DNA of 64,000 nucleotides, from positions 62,001 to 126,000 of the forward strand of contig JAJVII010000020.1 of the NCBI GenBank assembly GCA_022072085.1. The letters run 5' to 3'. This stretch comes from Phycisphaerae bacterium (GTDB lineage: Bacteria > Planctomycetota > Phycisphaerae > JAJVII01). The position numbers were made by a program, and so were the translations under genes. How positions within the stretch are numbered: position 1 is the stretch's first letter; every line of letters begins with the position of its first letter. The notes under the pieces are model-generated. The model was not told the origin of the DNA. It saw only the letters and a list, made by a program, of their open reading frames with translations, and ran no database searches. This document shows, piece by piece, positions 36,476 to 44,038 of this stretch.

Positions 36476-37027
36476 ATGACAAGCGTCGCAAGACTACCGA
36501 TGTCCGCTCGATCGCTGCCTGCGCTTAGGCGGGGCAACCGGGAGAGGCCGGGCTTCACCCTGGTCGAAATCCTGATCGTAGTGGTCATCCTGGCCATCCT
36601 GGCGACGATCGTCATCCCCAAGCTTTCCAACGCCTCGCAGACCGCCGCCGAGAACACGCTGAAGGAAGACCTTCGCTACATGCGGACGCAAATCCAGGTC
36701 TACCGCTTCCAGCACCTGGAGGTCATGCCCGGCTTCAACGGCAGCGACTACGACGCGGACACGTTCCGGGCGCAGATGACCATGGCCACCAACATCAACG
36801 GCCAGACGGCTGCCCCGGGCTCCGACGGCTACCCGTACGGGCCCTATCTCCGCCAGTTGCCGGCCAACCCGCTGAACAACAAGGCCAGCGTAGAGGTCGT
36901 CAGCGGGCTGGGGCAGTTGCCCGACGCCGACAGCAGCCACGGGTGGATTTATCAGCCCGAGACAAACTCCTTCGTCGCCGACATCCCGGGCGTCGACCTG
37001 GGCGGGGTCGCGTTCGCGAATTACTAG
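36476..37027 (+). CDS. Second type IV pilin / GspG-like pseudopilin
   Basis: 183 residues from MTSVAR; a shorter start MSARSL at 36500 is possible. The leader is long (about 26 residues) and ends RPG before FTLVEILIVVVILAILATIVIPKL, giving canonical Gly at -1 and Glu at +5. The helix and the following segment (LRYMRTQIQVYRFQHLE) clearly resemble the preceding pilin, and both end with a YGPYLRQLPANPLNN-type stretch, so the pair arose by duplication. A 16-bp hairpin made of a dispersed repeat begins a few bases after the stop. Confidence 0.87.
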   Translation: MTSVARLPMSARSLPALRRGNRERPGFTLVEILIVVVILAILATIVIPKLSNASQTAAENTLKEDLRYMRTQIQVYRFQHLEVMPGFNGSDYDADTFRAQMTMATNINGQTAAPGSDGYPYGPYLRQLPANPLNNKASVEVVSGLGQLPDADSSHGWIYQPETNSFVADIPGVDLGGVAFANY

Positions 37028-37030
37028 AGG

Positions 37031-37096
37031 GCAGGGATCAGGGGTCGGGAATCAGGGGTCAGTCAGACCGATCCCCGACCCCTGATCCCCGACCCC
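37031..37096 (+). repeat. GGATCAGGGGTCGGG repeat forming a perfect 16-bp hairpin
   Basis: GGGATCAGGGGTCGGG (37034-37049) is perfectly complementary to 37074-37089, with a 24-base loop. Extra half-copies flank it. Related GGGGTCGG and GATCCCCGATCC words occur inside the RND pump gene at 63814-63900 and at about 32970-33000. Confidence 0.75.
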
Positions 37097-37117
37097 GGCT
37101 CATCAACGGGAGCAGGC

Positions 37118-37795
37118 ATGATGCAACGGTCTGCACAACGCGCCGGGGGCTTCACGCTGATCGAAGGCCTGCTGGCTTCGGCGGTGCTGGCTGTCGCGGC
37201 CGGCGCGCTGCTCTATCCCTTCACCGTCGGCGCCCAGAACAACGTGATCGTCGTCGACCAGGCGGCCGCGGTGAACCTGGGCGAGTCTCTCATGGAGGAG
37301 ATACTCACCCGCAACTTCCACGACCCTGACGGCGACAGCAGTCCGGGTCCGGAATCCGGCGAGACCAGCCGACTGCTGTTCGACAACTTCGACGACTACG
37401 ACGGCTACACCGAAGGGCCCGGACACATGAAGGACGCCGCCGGGACGCTGATTTCCGAGTCGTCGCTGTCGTCCTACGGACGCAGCGTCAGCGTCGCCTC
37501 TATCCGCCTGCCCGACCAGCCCGCCGACGCCGATCCGAACTTCGTGCGGGTGATCGTCACGGTCACCAGCCAGGGCCGGACGGTGTGCGAACTGACCAGG
37601 CTGATCGGCGCCGGCAATGAGAACTTCGACGGCGTGCAGCTCAACGACGGGTCGTCCAACAACGGCAACGGCAACGGCAACGGCAACAGCGGGTCCAACA
37701 GCAACGGCAACGCCGCGGACGCCGGCGCCGGCGACGCGTCGGCCACCGGCACCAACGGGCACAACGGGCAGACCCGCGGGCGATGGGCCCGCTAG
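37118..37795 (+). CDS. Prepilin-like minor pseudopilin (GspI/PilV type)
   Basis: 225 residues. The leader MMQRSAQRAGG precedes FTLIEGLLASAVLAVAAGALLYPF, a prepilin helix with Glu5. The middle part (VDQAAAVNLGESLMEEILTRNF) resembles the I/V-type minor pseudopilins that start the pilus tip. The C-terminus is a low-complexity Asn/Gly/Ser tail made of NG and GN units (about 185-205), encoded by an AACGGC tandem repeat that could vary in length by slippage. It overlaps nothing; the next gene starts 37 bases later. Confidence 0.8.
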   Translation: MMQRSAQRAGGFTLIEGLLASAVLAVAAGALLYPFTVGAQNNVIVVDQAAAVNLGESLMEEILTRNFHDPDGDSSPGPESGETSRLLFDNFDDYDGYTEGPGHMKDAAGTLISESSLSSYGRSVSVASIRLPDQPADADPNFVRVIVTVTSQGRTVCELTRLIGAGNENFDGVQLNDGSSNNGNGNGNGNSGSNSNGNAADAGAGDASATGTNGHNGQTRGRWAR

Positions 37796-37832
37796 CGAGG
37801 GTCCGGCCGCCGCCGGACCGGGAAGACCGAGC

Positions 37833-38456
37833 ATGAGCAGGAGCGCGAAAGCAAGGGCAGGGGCGTTCACGCTGGCTGAGCTGATCATCAGCCTGGCGGT
37901 GGGGGCGTTCGTGCTTTCGGCGGCGGCGGCGCTGGCATTTGCTGTCGGCCATGCCTGGAACGCCAGCGACGACGTGAACGAGCTGGTGAATCACGGCCGC
38001 AACGGGGCGGTGAGGATCGCCGAGCGGATCCGAGCGGCCCGGGCGGTGGGTTATGTGAGCAATCGCCATCTCGTGCTGTGGCGCGAGGACAGCAACGGCG
38101 ACGGGAAGATCAACCTGGACGAATTAACGGTCTACTACCTCAACAAGTCCAGCAACGAGCTGATGGAGGGCCAGGTGGTCATGCGGTCCGACACGGACGC
38201 GCGGACGCAGGCCGCCAACGATTACGAAGTGACCACTGATGATTTCACCCGGGCGTCGATCGTCTCGACTCTGACCCGGGCCAGCCTCTACCAGGAAGGC
38301 CCAGTCGCGGACTACGTGTCGGCGATCGACTGGGTAATCGACCTGGACGCCCCGTACACGCGGCTGGTTCAGTTGCGCCTGACACTGACCAAGGACAACA
38401 TGAGTCAGACGCTTCAGTCGGGGGCGTCGCTGAGAGCGCCTCTGGAGCTGGAATGA
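37833..38456 (+). CDS. Prepilin-like minor pseudopilin (GspJ/PilW type)
   Basis: 207 residues from the ATG at 37833. Leader MSRSAKARAGA, then FTLAELIISLAVGAFVLSAAAALAF with Glu5. A calcium-loop-like DSNGDGKINLDE (about 92-103) lies in the globular part; calcium-stabilised pseudopilins are known, so this may be structural. The last codons overlap the start of the next gene (ATGA), showing translational coupling. Confidence 0.8.
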   Translation: MSRSAKARAGAFTLAELIISLAVGAFVLSAAAALAFAVGHAWNASDDVNELVNHGRNGAVRIAERIRAARAVGYVSNRHLVLWREDSNGDGKINLDELTVYYLNKSSNELMEGQVVMRSDTDARTQAANDYEVTTDDFTRASIVSTLTRASLYQEGPVADYVSAIDWVIDLDAPYTRLVQLRLTLTKDNMSQTLQSGASLRAPLELE

Positions 38457-39697
38457 ACAGGCGGACGCCTAACGTGACGGCGGTATCGGACGGCGGCTGC
38501 GGCCGCCGCCGCGGCAACGTGCTGGTCGTCGTCCTCGGGCTGGTGGCGGCTGTCTCCGTGCTGGGCATCGCCTACATCGAGGACAACGGGCTGAGCGTGC
38601 AGGGGGCGTTCAACCTCTCCAGCATGAGCCGGGCCCGCTACGTCGCCGAATCGGGCGTCGAGGAGGCGACCTACTGGCTCAGCCAGACCAGCCCGCCCCA
38701 CGCCAACGCCCAGGGCTACTGGCCCGGCGCGACCGGCCGACACGTCGATTCGACCGACGACTACTACGACGTGACCGTCGTGCGCGACTCTTCCAACCGC
38801 AACCGTTACACAATCACGAGCATCGGCTACGCCACCAGCCGCGGGGCGGCCCTTTCGCACAAGACGGTGGCCGTGGTCACCGTCAGCCCGCTGCTGACGG
38901 TGACGCTGCCCTACGCGTTGCACCTGGATGCGTTCAGTTGGCTGGCCCACGATTTTCGGATTACCGGCGACGTCCACTGCAACAACACGGTCTATAGTGA
39001 CGCGATCATCAACGGCAACCTGACGGCCTCGGGGTGGATGGTCTACTGGACCAAACCGACCGGGTCGGCCCAGGCGTTGCAGCCGACCTCGCAGTTCCCG
39101 CCGCTGAACGTGTCGGCCTACACCAGCTATCTGCTGGAGGGGACGACCTACACCGCCGCGACCTACACGAGTGAAACCATCGGCACGCCCAGCAACTTCG
39201 CCGGCACGGACCCCAATCACAGCGGCTCGTCACAGTGGAACGTCAGCGCGACCAACCCGGGCGGGGTGCTCAAGTGTACCTATCGCCCGGGCTACGGCAC
39301 GCGGCGGGTGGTGCTCAGCAACGGCTGCGACTTCACGGGCACGATCATCTGCGACGGGGACGTCTACCTCAACGGCAAGACGATCACGGTCACGCCGCTG
39401 CCGGGTTTCCCGGCGATCGTCTGCACGGGCAACCTCTACGTGAGCGACAACAACGCGGACATCACGCTGAACGGAGCGGTGATCGTCGGCGGCACGCTGG
39501 CGGCGTCGGTGAGCAACATCAAGAAGTCGTGGATCGCCGCGAACGGGCCGGTCCACTTCGGCGGCGGCCTGTCGCTGTTCGCCGACTGGACGGGCATGAC
39601 GATCAATCCGTCGGCGGACCGCAAGTGGCTGTATGACGTGACGGGGACGCTGGGAACCGGCAGCGGAGGGCCGGTAACCGTGCAAAGCTGGCAGTGA
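38453..39697 (+). CDS. PilX/GspK-like minor pilin component
   Basis: 414 residues. A Gly-Arg leader (GCGRRRGN) precedes a hydrophobic helix VLVVVLGLVAAVSVLGIAYIED, then SMSRARYVAESGVEEATYWL, the conserved block after the helix in PilX/GspK-like proteins. The rest is a beta-rich domain with repeated DVYLNGKTITV / ITLNGAVIVGG motifs like a short beta-solenoid. This could form the pilus tip or an adhesive domain. It begins by ATGA overlap with the PilW-like gene. Confidence 0.75.
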   Translation: MNRRTPNVTAVSDGGCGRRRGNVLVVVLGLVAAVSVLGIAYIEDNGLSVQGAFNLSSMSRARYVAESGVEEATYWLSQTSPPHANAQGYWPGATGRHVDSTDDYYDVTVVRDSSNRNRYTITSIGYATSRGAALSHKTVAVVTVSPLLTVTLPYALHLDAFSWLAHDFRITGDVHCNNTVYSDAIINGNLTASGWMVYWTKPTGSAQALQPTSQFPPLNVSAYTSYLLEGTTYTAATYTSETIGTPSNFAGTDPNHSGSSQWNVSATNPGGVLKCTYRPGYGTRRVVLSNGCDFTGTIICDGDVYLNGKTITVTPLPGFPAIVCTGNLYVSDNNADITLNGAVIVGGTLAASVSNIKKSWIAANGPVHFGGGLSLFADWTGMTINPSADRKWLYDVTGTLGTGSGGPVTVQSWQ

Positions 39698-39727
39698 ACG
39701 GGCCCAGACGGGCCGGGAGATCCGGAC

Positions 39728-40078
39728 ATGAGACAGTGGGCGGTGAGAAAGCGGAACTGGATGCTGGCGGCGCTGCTGCTGGCGGTCGCGGGGGTGCTGG
39801 TGCAGGAGCGGATGTTCCTGCCCGGCCCGCCGCAGGCGCAGGCGCTCTATCCGGCCGACGACCGGGCGAGCATGATCGACCAGCTCAAGCTGATGAACCA
39901 GAAGCTGGACACGCTGATTTCGATTATGCAGTCGGGCAAAGTTAAGGTGGTCGTCGCCAATGCCGAAGAACTGAAGGCGGCGCCCTCCGGCGCCGGCGTT
40001 CAGGCTCAACCGGCCCCCGGACAGGCCGCCCCCGACAATGAGCCCAGGGTGATCATTCGGAGGAAGGGCGAAGAGTGA
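39728..40078 (+). CDS. Small single-pass protein of unknown function in the pilus locus
   Basis: 116 residues. One membrane helix (about 12-25, MLAALLLAVAGVLVQ) follows a basic start. Next is a short amphipathic coil (MIDQLKLMNQKLDTLISIMQSG), a VKVVVAN strand and a Pro/Ala-rich basic-acidic tail ending RRKGEE. No family is recognised. Its stop overlaps the GTG of the GspH-like gene (GTGA), so expression is coupled to the pseudopilins. A role in assembly is only a guess from position. Confidence 0.65.
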   Translation: MRQWAVRKRNWMLAALLLAVAGVLVQERMFLPGPPQAQALYPADDRASMIDQLKLMNQKLDTLISIMQSGKVKVVVANAEELKAAPSGAGVQAQPAPGQAAPDNEPRVIIRRKGEE

Positions 40079-40572
40079 TCGGGAGAGCGGGACATCGCGG
40101 AGGGGCGTTCACCCTCGTCGAACTGCTGGTCGTGCTGGTGATCCTGGGGATCGCGGCGTCGATCGTGGTGGCTGTCTTTGGCAGCACGGGCGACCTGAAG
40201 ACGGCGGCGGCGGCCCGCAAGCTGACCAGCGACCTCCAGTATGCCCAGAACTTCGCCATCACCCACCAGACGAAGGTGCGCGTGGCGTTCGACGCCTCGG
40301 GCAACAGCTACACGCTGCTGTCGGTTCCCGACGCGGGCAGTGCGACGGTGATGACCCATCCGATCACACACAAGCCCTACGTCGTGACGCTGTCGTCGGA
40401 CGAGGGGCTCAAGAACGTCAGCCTGGGCAGCGTGGACTTCTCCGGTTCGACAGCGATCGATTTCGACGCGCTGGGCGCCCCGGACCAGGGCGGCCAGATC
40501 ACGGTCGTCAGCGGCAGCACTCTCAAGACGCTGACGGTCGCTCCGGTGACCGGGAAGATTTCGATCCAGTAG
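40075..40572 (+). CDS. GspH/FimT-like minor pseudopilin
   Basis: 165 residues starting at GTG in a GTGA overlap. Leader MIGRAGHRGGA, then FTLVELLVVLVILGIAASIVVAVF with Glu5. RKLTSDLQYAQNFAITHQTKVRVAFDASGNSYTL is the classic GspH/FimT block, and FDALGAPDQGGQITV is its C-terminal strand pair. It acts in the minor pseudopilin tip complex. Confidence 0.85.
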   Translation: MIGRAGHRGGAFTLVELLVVLVILGIAASIVVAVFGSTGDLKTAAAARKLTSDLQYAQNFAITHQTKVRVAFDASGNSYTLLSVPDAGSATVMTHPITHKPYVVTLSSDEGLKNVSLGSVDFSGSTAIDFDALGAPDQGGQITVVSGSTLKTLTVAPVTGKISIQ

Positions 40573-40601
40573 CACGAGACGCCATTGGAAAGGACCAGAC
40601 C

Positions 40602-41870
40602 CTGATCCTGCGAAAGAACATACTGGGCTCGCTGCTCCATCGGGACTACTCCCCGATCGGCATCGACATCGGGCACGAGTCGATCAAGATGCTCCAGCTT
40701 CACCGCCGCGGCGTTCAGTGGCAGGTGGCCGCCAGCGGGCTGCACATCTTCGGACAGGACGTCCGCCAGAGCCCCGACCTGCGATGGCGGCAGGCCGTCG
40801 GGGCGATCGACTCGCTGCTGAGCTCCAACGCCTTCCGCGGGCGGCGCGTGGTGCTCTGCCTGGGCAGCGATCAGGTGATGATCAAGAACGCCCGGCTGCC
40901 CAAGATGCCCGCCGCCGACATGGGCGAGGCCGTGCGGTGGGAGGCCGCCGACCGGTTCCCCTTCGACGTCAATGCAGGCATCCTGCGGTTCATGGTCGCC
41001 GGCGAGGTCCGCCAGGGCGGCGAACTGCGGCAGGAAGTGCTCATGCTGGCCGCCTCCGATCAGTGCATCCGCGAGCAACTCCGCCTGCTCGAACTGGCCG
41101 GCTGCCAGCCGGTCGGCATGGACGCCCAGCCGATGGCACTGGCGAGGGCGGTCGAGGCCTTCTGGCCGATTTCTCCCTCCGAGGACGAGCCGGTCCGCGT
41201 GCTGGCCGACCTGGGCGCCGAGACCTGCCAGCTCCTGGTCATGCGGGGCAGGCAGGTGGTGTTCGTCAAGACGATCGAGATCGGGTCGGCCCACCTGACC
41301 CGTGCGGTAGCCGAGAGCGTCGGCACGAGCTTCGAGGACAGCCACGCCCTTCGCCTGCGGATGGGCAACGGGGCAACCGACGGCGCCGGCGGGGACGAAA
41401 GCCTGGCTGAGGGGTCCAAGATTCACCGTGCGGTGACCGCGGCGATGCGGCCGGTGATCGAGCGCCTGACGCAGGAAATTTCGCTCTGCCTGCGTTACTA
41501 CTCGGTGACGTTCCGCGGCAATCGGCCGGGGACGGTGAGCTTCGCCGGCGGCGCCAGCCACGACCAGTTGCTGATGCCGATGCTGGGCGAGGCGCTGGGG
41601 ATGACGGTGCAGATCGCCGGTCCGCTGACGCACTGCCGGCCTGACGAGCAGACTTGCCAGTGGGGCGCCGGGGCGGCGATCGGAGGCCCGGAGTGGGCGG
41701 CGGCGCTGGGCTGCTGCCTCAAGCCTTTGCCCAACGGAAAGGCGAGCGTGGATCCGTCGGCCGTCGTGCCGGCGATGGCGGGCAGCGTGGGCGGATCGAC
41801 GGCGGCCGTGACGGCCCAGGCGGAACCGGCGTTGCCGGCCGCCGCAACCGAGGAGGCATCGGTTCGCTGA
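40602..41870 (+). CDS. pilM: PilM-like actin-fold pilus assembly protein, probable non-ATG start
   Basis: The conserved start PIGIDIGHESIKMLQL, which is the phosphate-1 motif of PilM, lies mostly upstream of the first in-frame ATG (40689). The reading frame is open farther 5'. No ATG, GTG or TTG is available, but CTG at 40602 follows GGAAAGG at 8 bases and gives LILRKNILGSLLHRDYSPIGIDIG and 422 residues. An in-frame ATT at 40584 is another candidate. The protein also has ADLGAETCQLLVM (phosphate 2) and VSFAGGASHDQLL (adenosine). PilM binds ATP and the N-terminus of PilN at the inner-membrane face. Confidence 0.85.
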   Translation: MILRKNILGSLLHRDYSPIGIDIGHESIKMLQLHRRGVQWQVAASGLHIFGQDVRQSPDLRWRQAVGAIDSLLSSNAFRGRRVVLCLGSDQVMIKNARLPKMPAADMGEAVRWEAADRFPFDVNAGILRFMVAGEVRQGGELRQEVLMLAASDQCIREQLRLLELAGCQPVGMDAQPMALARAVEAFWPISPSEDEPVRVLADLGAETCQLLVMRGRQVVFVKTIEIGSAHLTRAVAESVGTSFEDSHALRLRMGNGATDGAGGDESLAEGSKIHRAVTAAMRPVIERLTQEISLCLRYYSVTFRGNRPGTVSFAGGASHDQLLMPMLGEALGMTVQIAGPLTHCRPDEQTCQWGAGAAIGGPEWAAALGCCLKPLPNGKASVDPSAVVPAMAGSVGGSTAAVTAQAEPALPAAATEEASVR

Positions 41871-41895
41871 CGGCAGCGCGAACCGGATCAGAACC

Positions 41896-42600
41896 ATGAC
41901 AGAACTCGACTTCCTGCCAGACTGGTATCACGTCCGCCGGGAGCGGCGTCGGGGCTACTTCGTGCTCTTCTGGTTGCTGGGGTGCCTGATTGCCCTGATG
42001 GGCGTCTGGTTCTACCTGACTCACAACCAGCTCGGGAAGGTCCAGGCCGAACTGAAGGACCTCAAGGCCGAGCGCGCCGTCGTCAACGACCACCTGGTCA
42101 AGATTGACAAGCTGCGTTCGGTGCGCGACGACCTGATCCGCAAGGCGGCCATCAACGCCCAGCTCCAGAACCAGCCCGACGCCCTCCAGGTGGTCGGGCA
42201 GATCATGGAACTGATGCCCGAGGACATCAGCCTGATGGACCTCCAGTTGAGCACCGAGGTGGTCAAGGCCAAGGCCCCGCCGGTCCGCAAGGGCTCCAAG
42301 GCCCCCGCGGCCCCCAAGGAGCCGGACAAGATTCACTACCTGGTGCAGATCACCGGGCTGGCGCCCTACGACGTGTCGGTGGCCAACTTCATCGCCCGGC
42401 TGTCGGCGACCGAGGGGTTCCAGAACGTGCAGATGGGCTACGCCAAGGATCTGCTTCGAAACGATCGCCGGATGCGCGAGTTCCAGGTGAACTGCCGCCT
42501 GGCCGACGACTGGAAGCCCGTCAGCGCCGACCGCTGGGAACATGCCCAGGTCGTGCCGTTGGCCGGTCAGGCGTCGGCGCCGGTGTCCGAGGGACAGTGA
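41896..42600 (+). CDS. pilN: PilN-like inner-membrane assembly protein
   Basis: 234 residues. The N-terminus ELDFLPDWYHVRRERRR has the FLP-x-W element by which PilN docks on PilM. One membrane helix (about 21-41) is followed by a coiled coil (LGKVQAELKDLKAERAVV) and a ferredoxin-like periplasmic domain (VQITGLAPYDVSVANFIARLSATEGFQNVQM). The middle has a Lys/Pro/Ala-rich insertion (KAKAPPVRKGSKAPAAPK). It lies 25 bases after pilM and 28 before the pilO start. Confidence 0.85.
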   Translation: MTELDFLPDWYHVRRERRRGYFVLFWLLGCLIALMGVWFYLTHNQLGKVQAELKDLKAERAVVNDHLVKIDKLRSVRDDLIRKAAINAQLQNQPDALQVVGQIMELMPEDISLMDLQLSTEVVKAKAPPVRKGSKAPAAPKEPDKIHYLVQITGLAPYDVSVANFIARLSATEGFQNVQMGYAKDLLRNDRRMREFQVNCRLADDWKPVSADRWEHAQVVPLAGQASAPVSEGQ

Positions 42601-42628
42601 GTGGGATTCCGATCCGGGAGGGAGTGAC

Positions 42629-43159
42629 GTGCGGATTCGAAAAGACCAGTTTCTGACGGCCGCGATCGTGGGAGTGATCCTCGTGACCTTCCTGTTCGTG
42701 GTCTTCCTGCCCCAGCGGCGGGATTTGAAGCGGCTGCACCAGGAGCGCGACGAGGCCGTCCAGTCGCTGGACCGCGACAAGGAGAAGGCCAAGGAACTGG
42801 CCAAACTCCGCGGCGACGTGCGGCAGATGGAAGATCGGCTGAGTTTCTTCGACCAGCGGCTGCCCGACCAGCAGGAACTGGGCGAGTTCCTCCGCGACGT
42901 GTCGCGCTACGCCCAGTTCGCCGGGCTCAAGCAGGCGACCTTCCAGCCGCGCAACGTCAGCCAGAGCGAACTGCACCTGGAGATGCCGATCGACATGAAG
43001 TTCACCGGCCGATTCCTGAGCCTGTGCAACTTCCTGCGCCAGACCAAGAGCATGACGCGGCTGACGCACGTGCAGACCCTGACGGTCTCCAACGACAAGG
43101 ACCTCAAGGGCGACTGCGGCATCGAACTGGTGATGACCATCTACTTCACGCGGAGCTAG
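42629..43159 (+). CDS. pilO: PilO-like inner-membrane assembly protein
   Basis: 176 residues from GTG at 42629 with GGGAGGGAG just upstream; the longer frame lacks a ribosome-binding site. The order is a basic start, membrane helix (about 9-27), coiled coil (LKRLHQERDEAVQSLDRDKEKAKEL) and a ferredoxin-like domain (FLRDVSRYAQFAGLKQATFQP, MKFTGRFLSLCNFLRQTKSMTRL). It pairs with PilN in the inner-membrane alignment complex that links the motor to the secretin. Confidence 0.83.
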   Translation: MRIRKDQFLTAAIVGVILVTFLFVVFLPQRRDLKRLHQERDEAVQSLDRDKEKAKELAKLRGDVRQMEDRLSFFDQRLPDQQELGEFLRDVSRYAQFAGLKQATFQPRNVSQSELHLEMPIDMKFTGRFLSLCNFLRQTKSMTRLTHVQTLTVSNDKDLKGDCGIELVMTIYFTRS

Positions 43160-43206
43160 CCGACGGACCGGACGCGCCCCGGGCCGGAGGAGAGGACGGC
43201 GGAACC

Positions 43207-43842
43207 ATGAGCGAGTGGCAGGAAAAGCTGATCACGGAACTCAAGCGGGACTGGCGGCGGACCAGCATCCTGGTCGTGCTGACCATCGTGGCCCTGGTCC
43301 TGGTGATCCGGCAGTTCGCCGGCGGGGACCCGGGCACAGCCAAGGCCAACGCCATCGCGCCGGACAAGCCGGCGACCTCCCGGAGCAAAGGCAGCCAGCC
43401 GACGGCGGCGACGGCGGCCGCGACCCGCGCGCCGGTGTCGGCCGAGGCCATCAAGGCCGCCTGGCAGGATCCGGCCACGCTGGCCCGGGTTGCCCTGCCG
43501 ACGTTCAACCGCGACCCGTTCGTAATCAACTTCAACAGCTTCCCGCCGGCCCCCAAGACCGACAAGAAGGGCGCCGAGGGCGTGCAGATCCCCGAGTCGG
43601 CCCAGGCCGAGCAGAAGCGACAGGCCCAGCTCGAAATCCTGCGCGCCGAAGCCGGGCGACTCAAGCTCCAGAGCATCCTGATGGGCAGCGAGCCGCGGGT
43701 GATCGTCAACGGCGAAATCTACCATGTCGGCGACCTGATCCGGGCCGACGCAAAGTGCCAACCATTTAATCTGACAAGAATTGCGTCTACATCGGCGGTC
43801 CTGGAGCGTGACGGATTTGAGGTGATCCTCCGCCTGGAATAG
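43207..43842 (+). CDS. PilP/GspC-like periplasmic linker protein
   Basis: 211 residues. One membrane helix (about 22-38), an Ala/Thr/Pro linker, then FNRDPFVINFNSFPP and a small beta domain LKLQSILMGSEPRVIVNGEIYHVGDLI...FNLTRIASTSAVLERDGFEVIL, the HR/PilP fold that contacts the secretin N0 domain. Unlike true PilP it has a membrane helix, not a lipobox, so it resembles GspC. The codons around 43750-43790 (AACCATTTAATCTGACAAGA) are noticeably AT-richer than the flanks. Confidence 0.72.
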   Translation: MSEWQEKLITELKRDWRRTSILVVLTIVALVLVIRQFAGGDPGTAKANAIAPDKPATSRSKGSQPTAATAAATRAPVSAEAIKAAWQDPATLARVALPTFNRDPFVINFNSFPPAPKTDKKGAEGVQIPESAQAEQKRQAQLEILRAEAGRLKLQSILMGSEPRVIVNGEIYHVGDLIRADAKCQPFNLTRIASTSAVLERDGFEVILRLE

Positions 43843-44038
43843 CACGCCGCCTCCCCTGGCCGCGATCCCCTGGGCAAACCCTCACTGCCATGCCTGCCAC
43901 AGTTGGGATTCGTTGGGCGCCGGGATGTGAAGATGGGCAGCTTTTAACGAAAGCAGCCGTCAATCCCCCCCGATAAATCCTTGGGACGAACCGCAGCGTT
44001 GCGCCCGTTCGCCGCGGGCACTGGTAAGGAGCGTTGTC

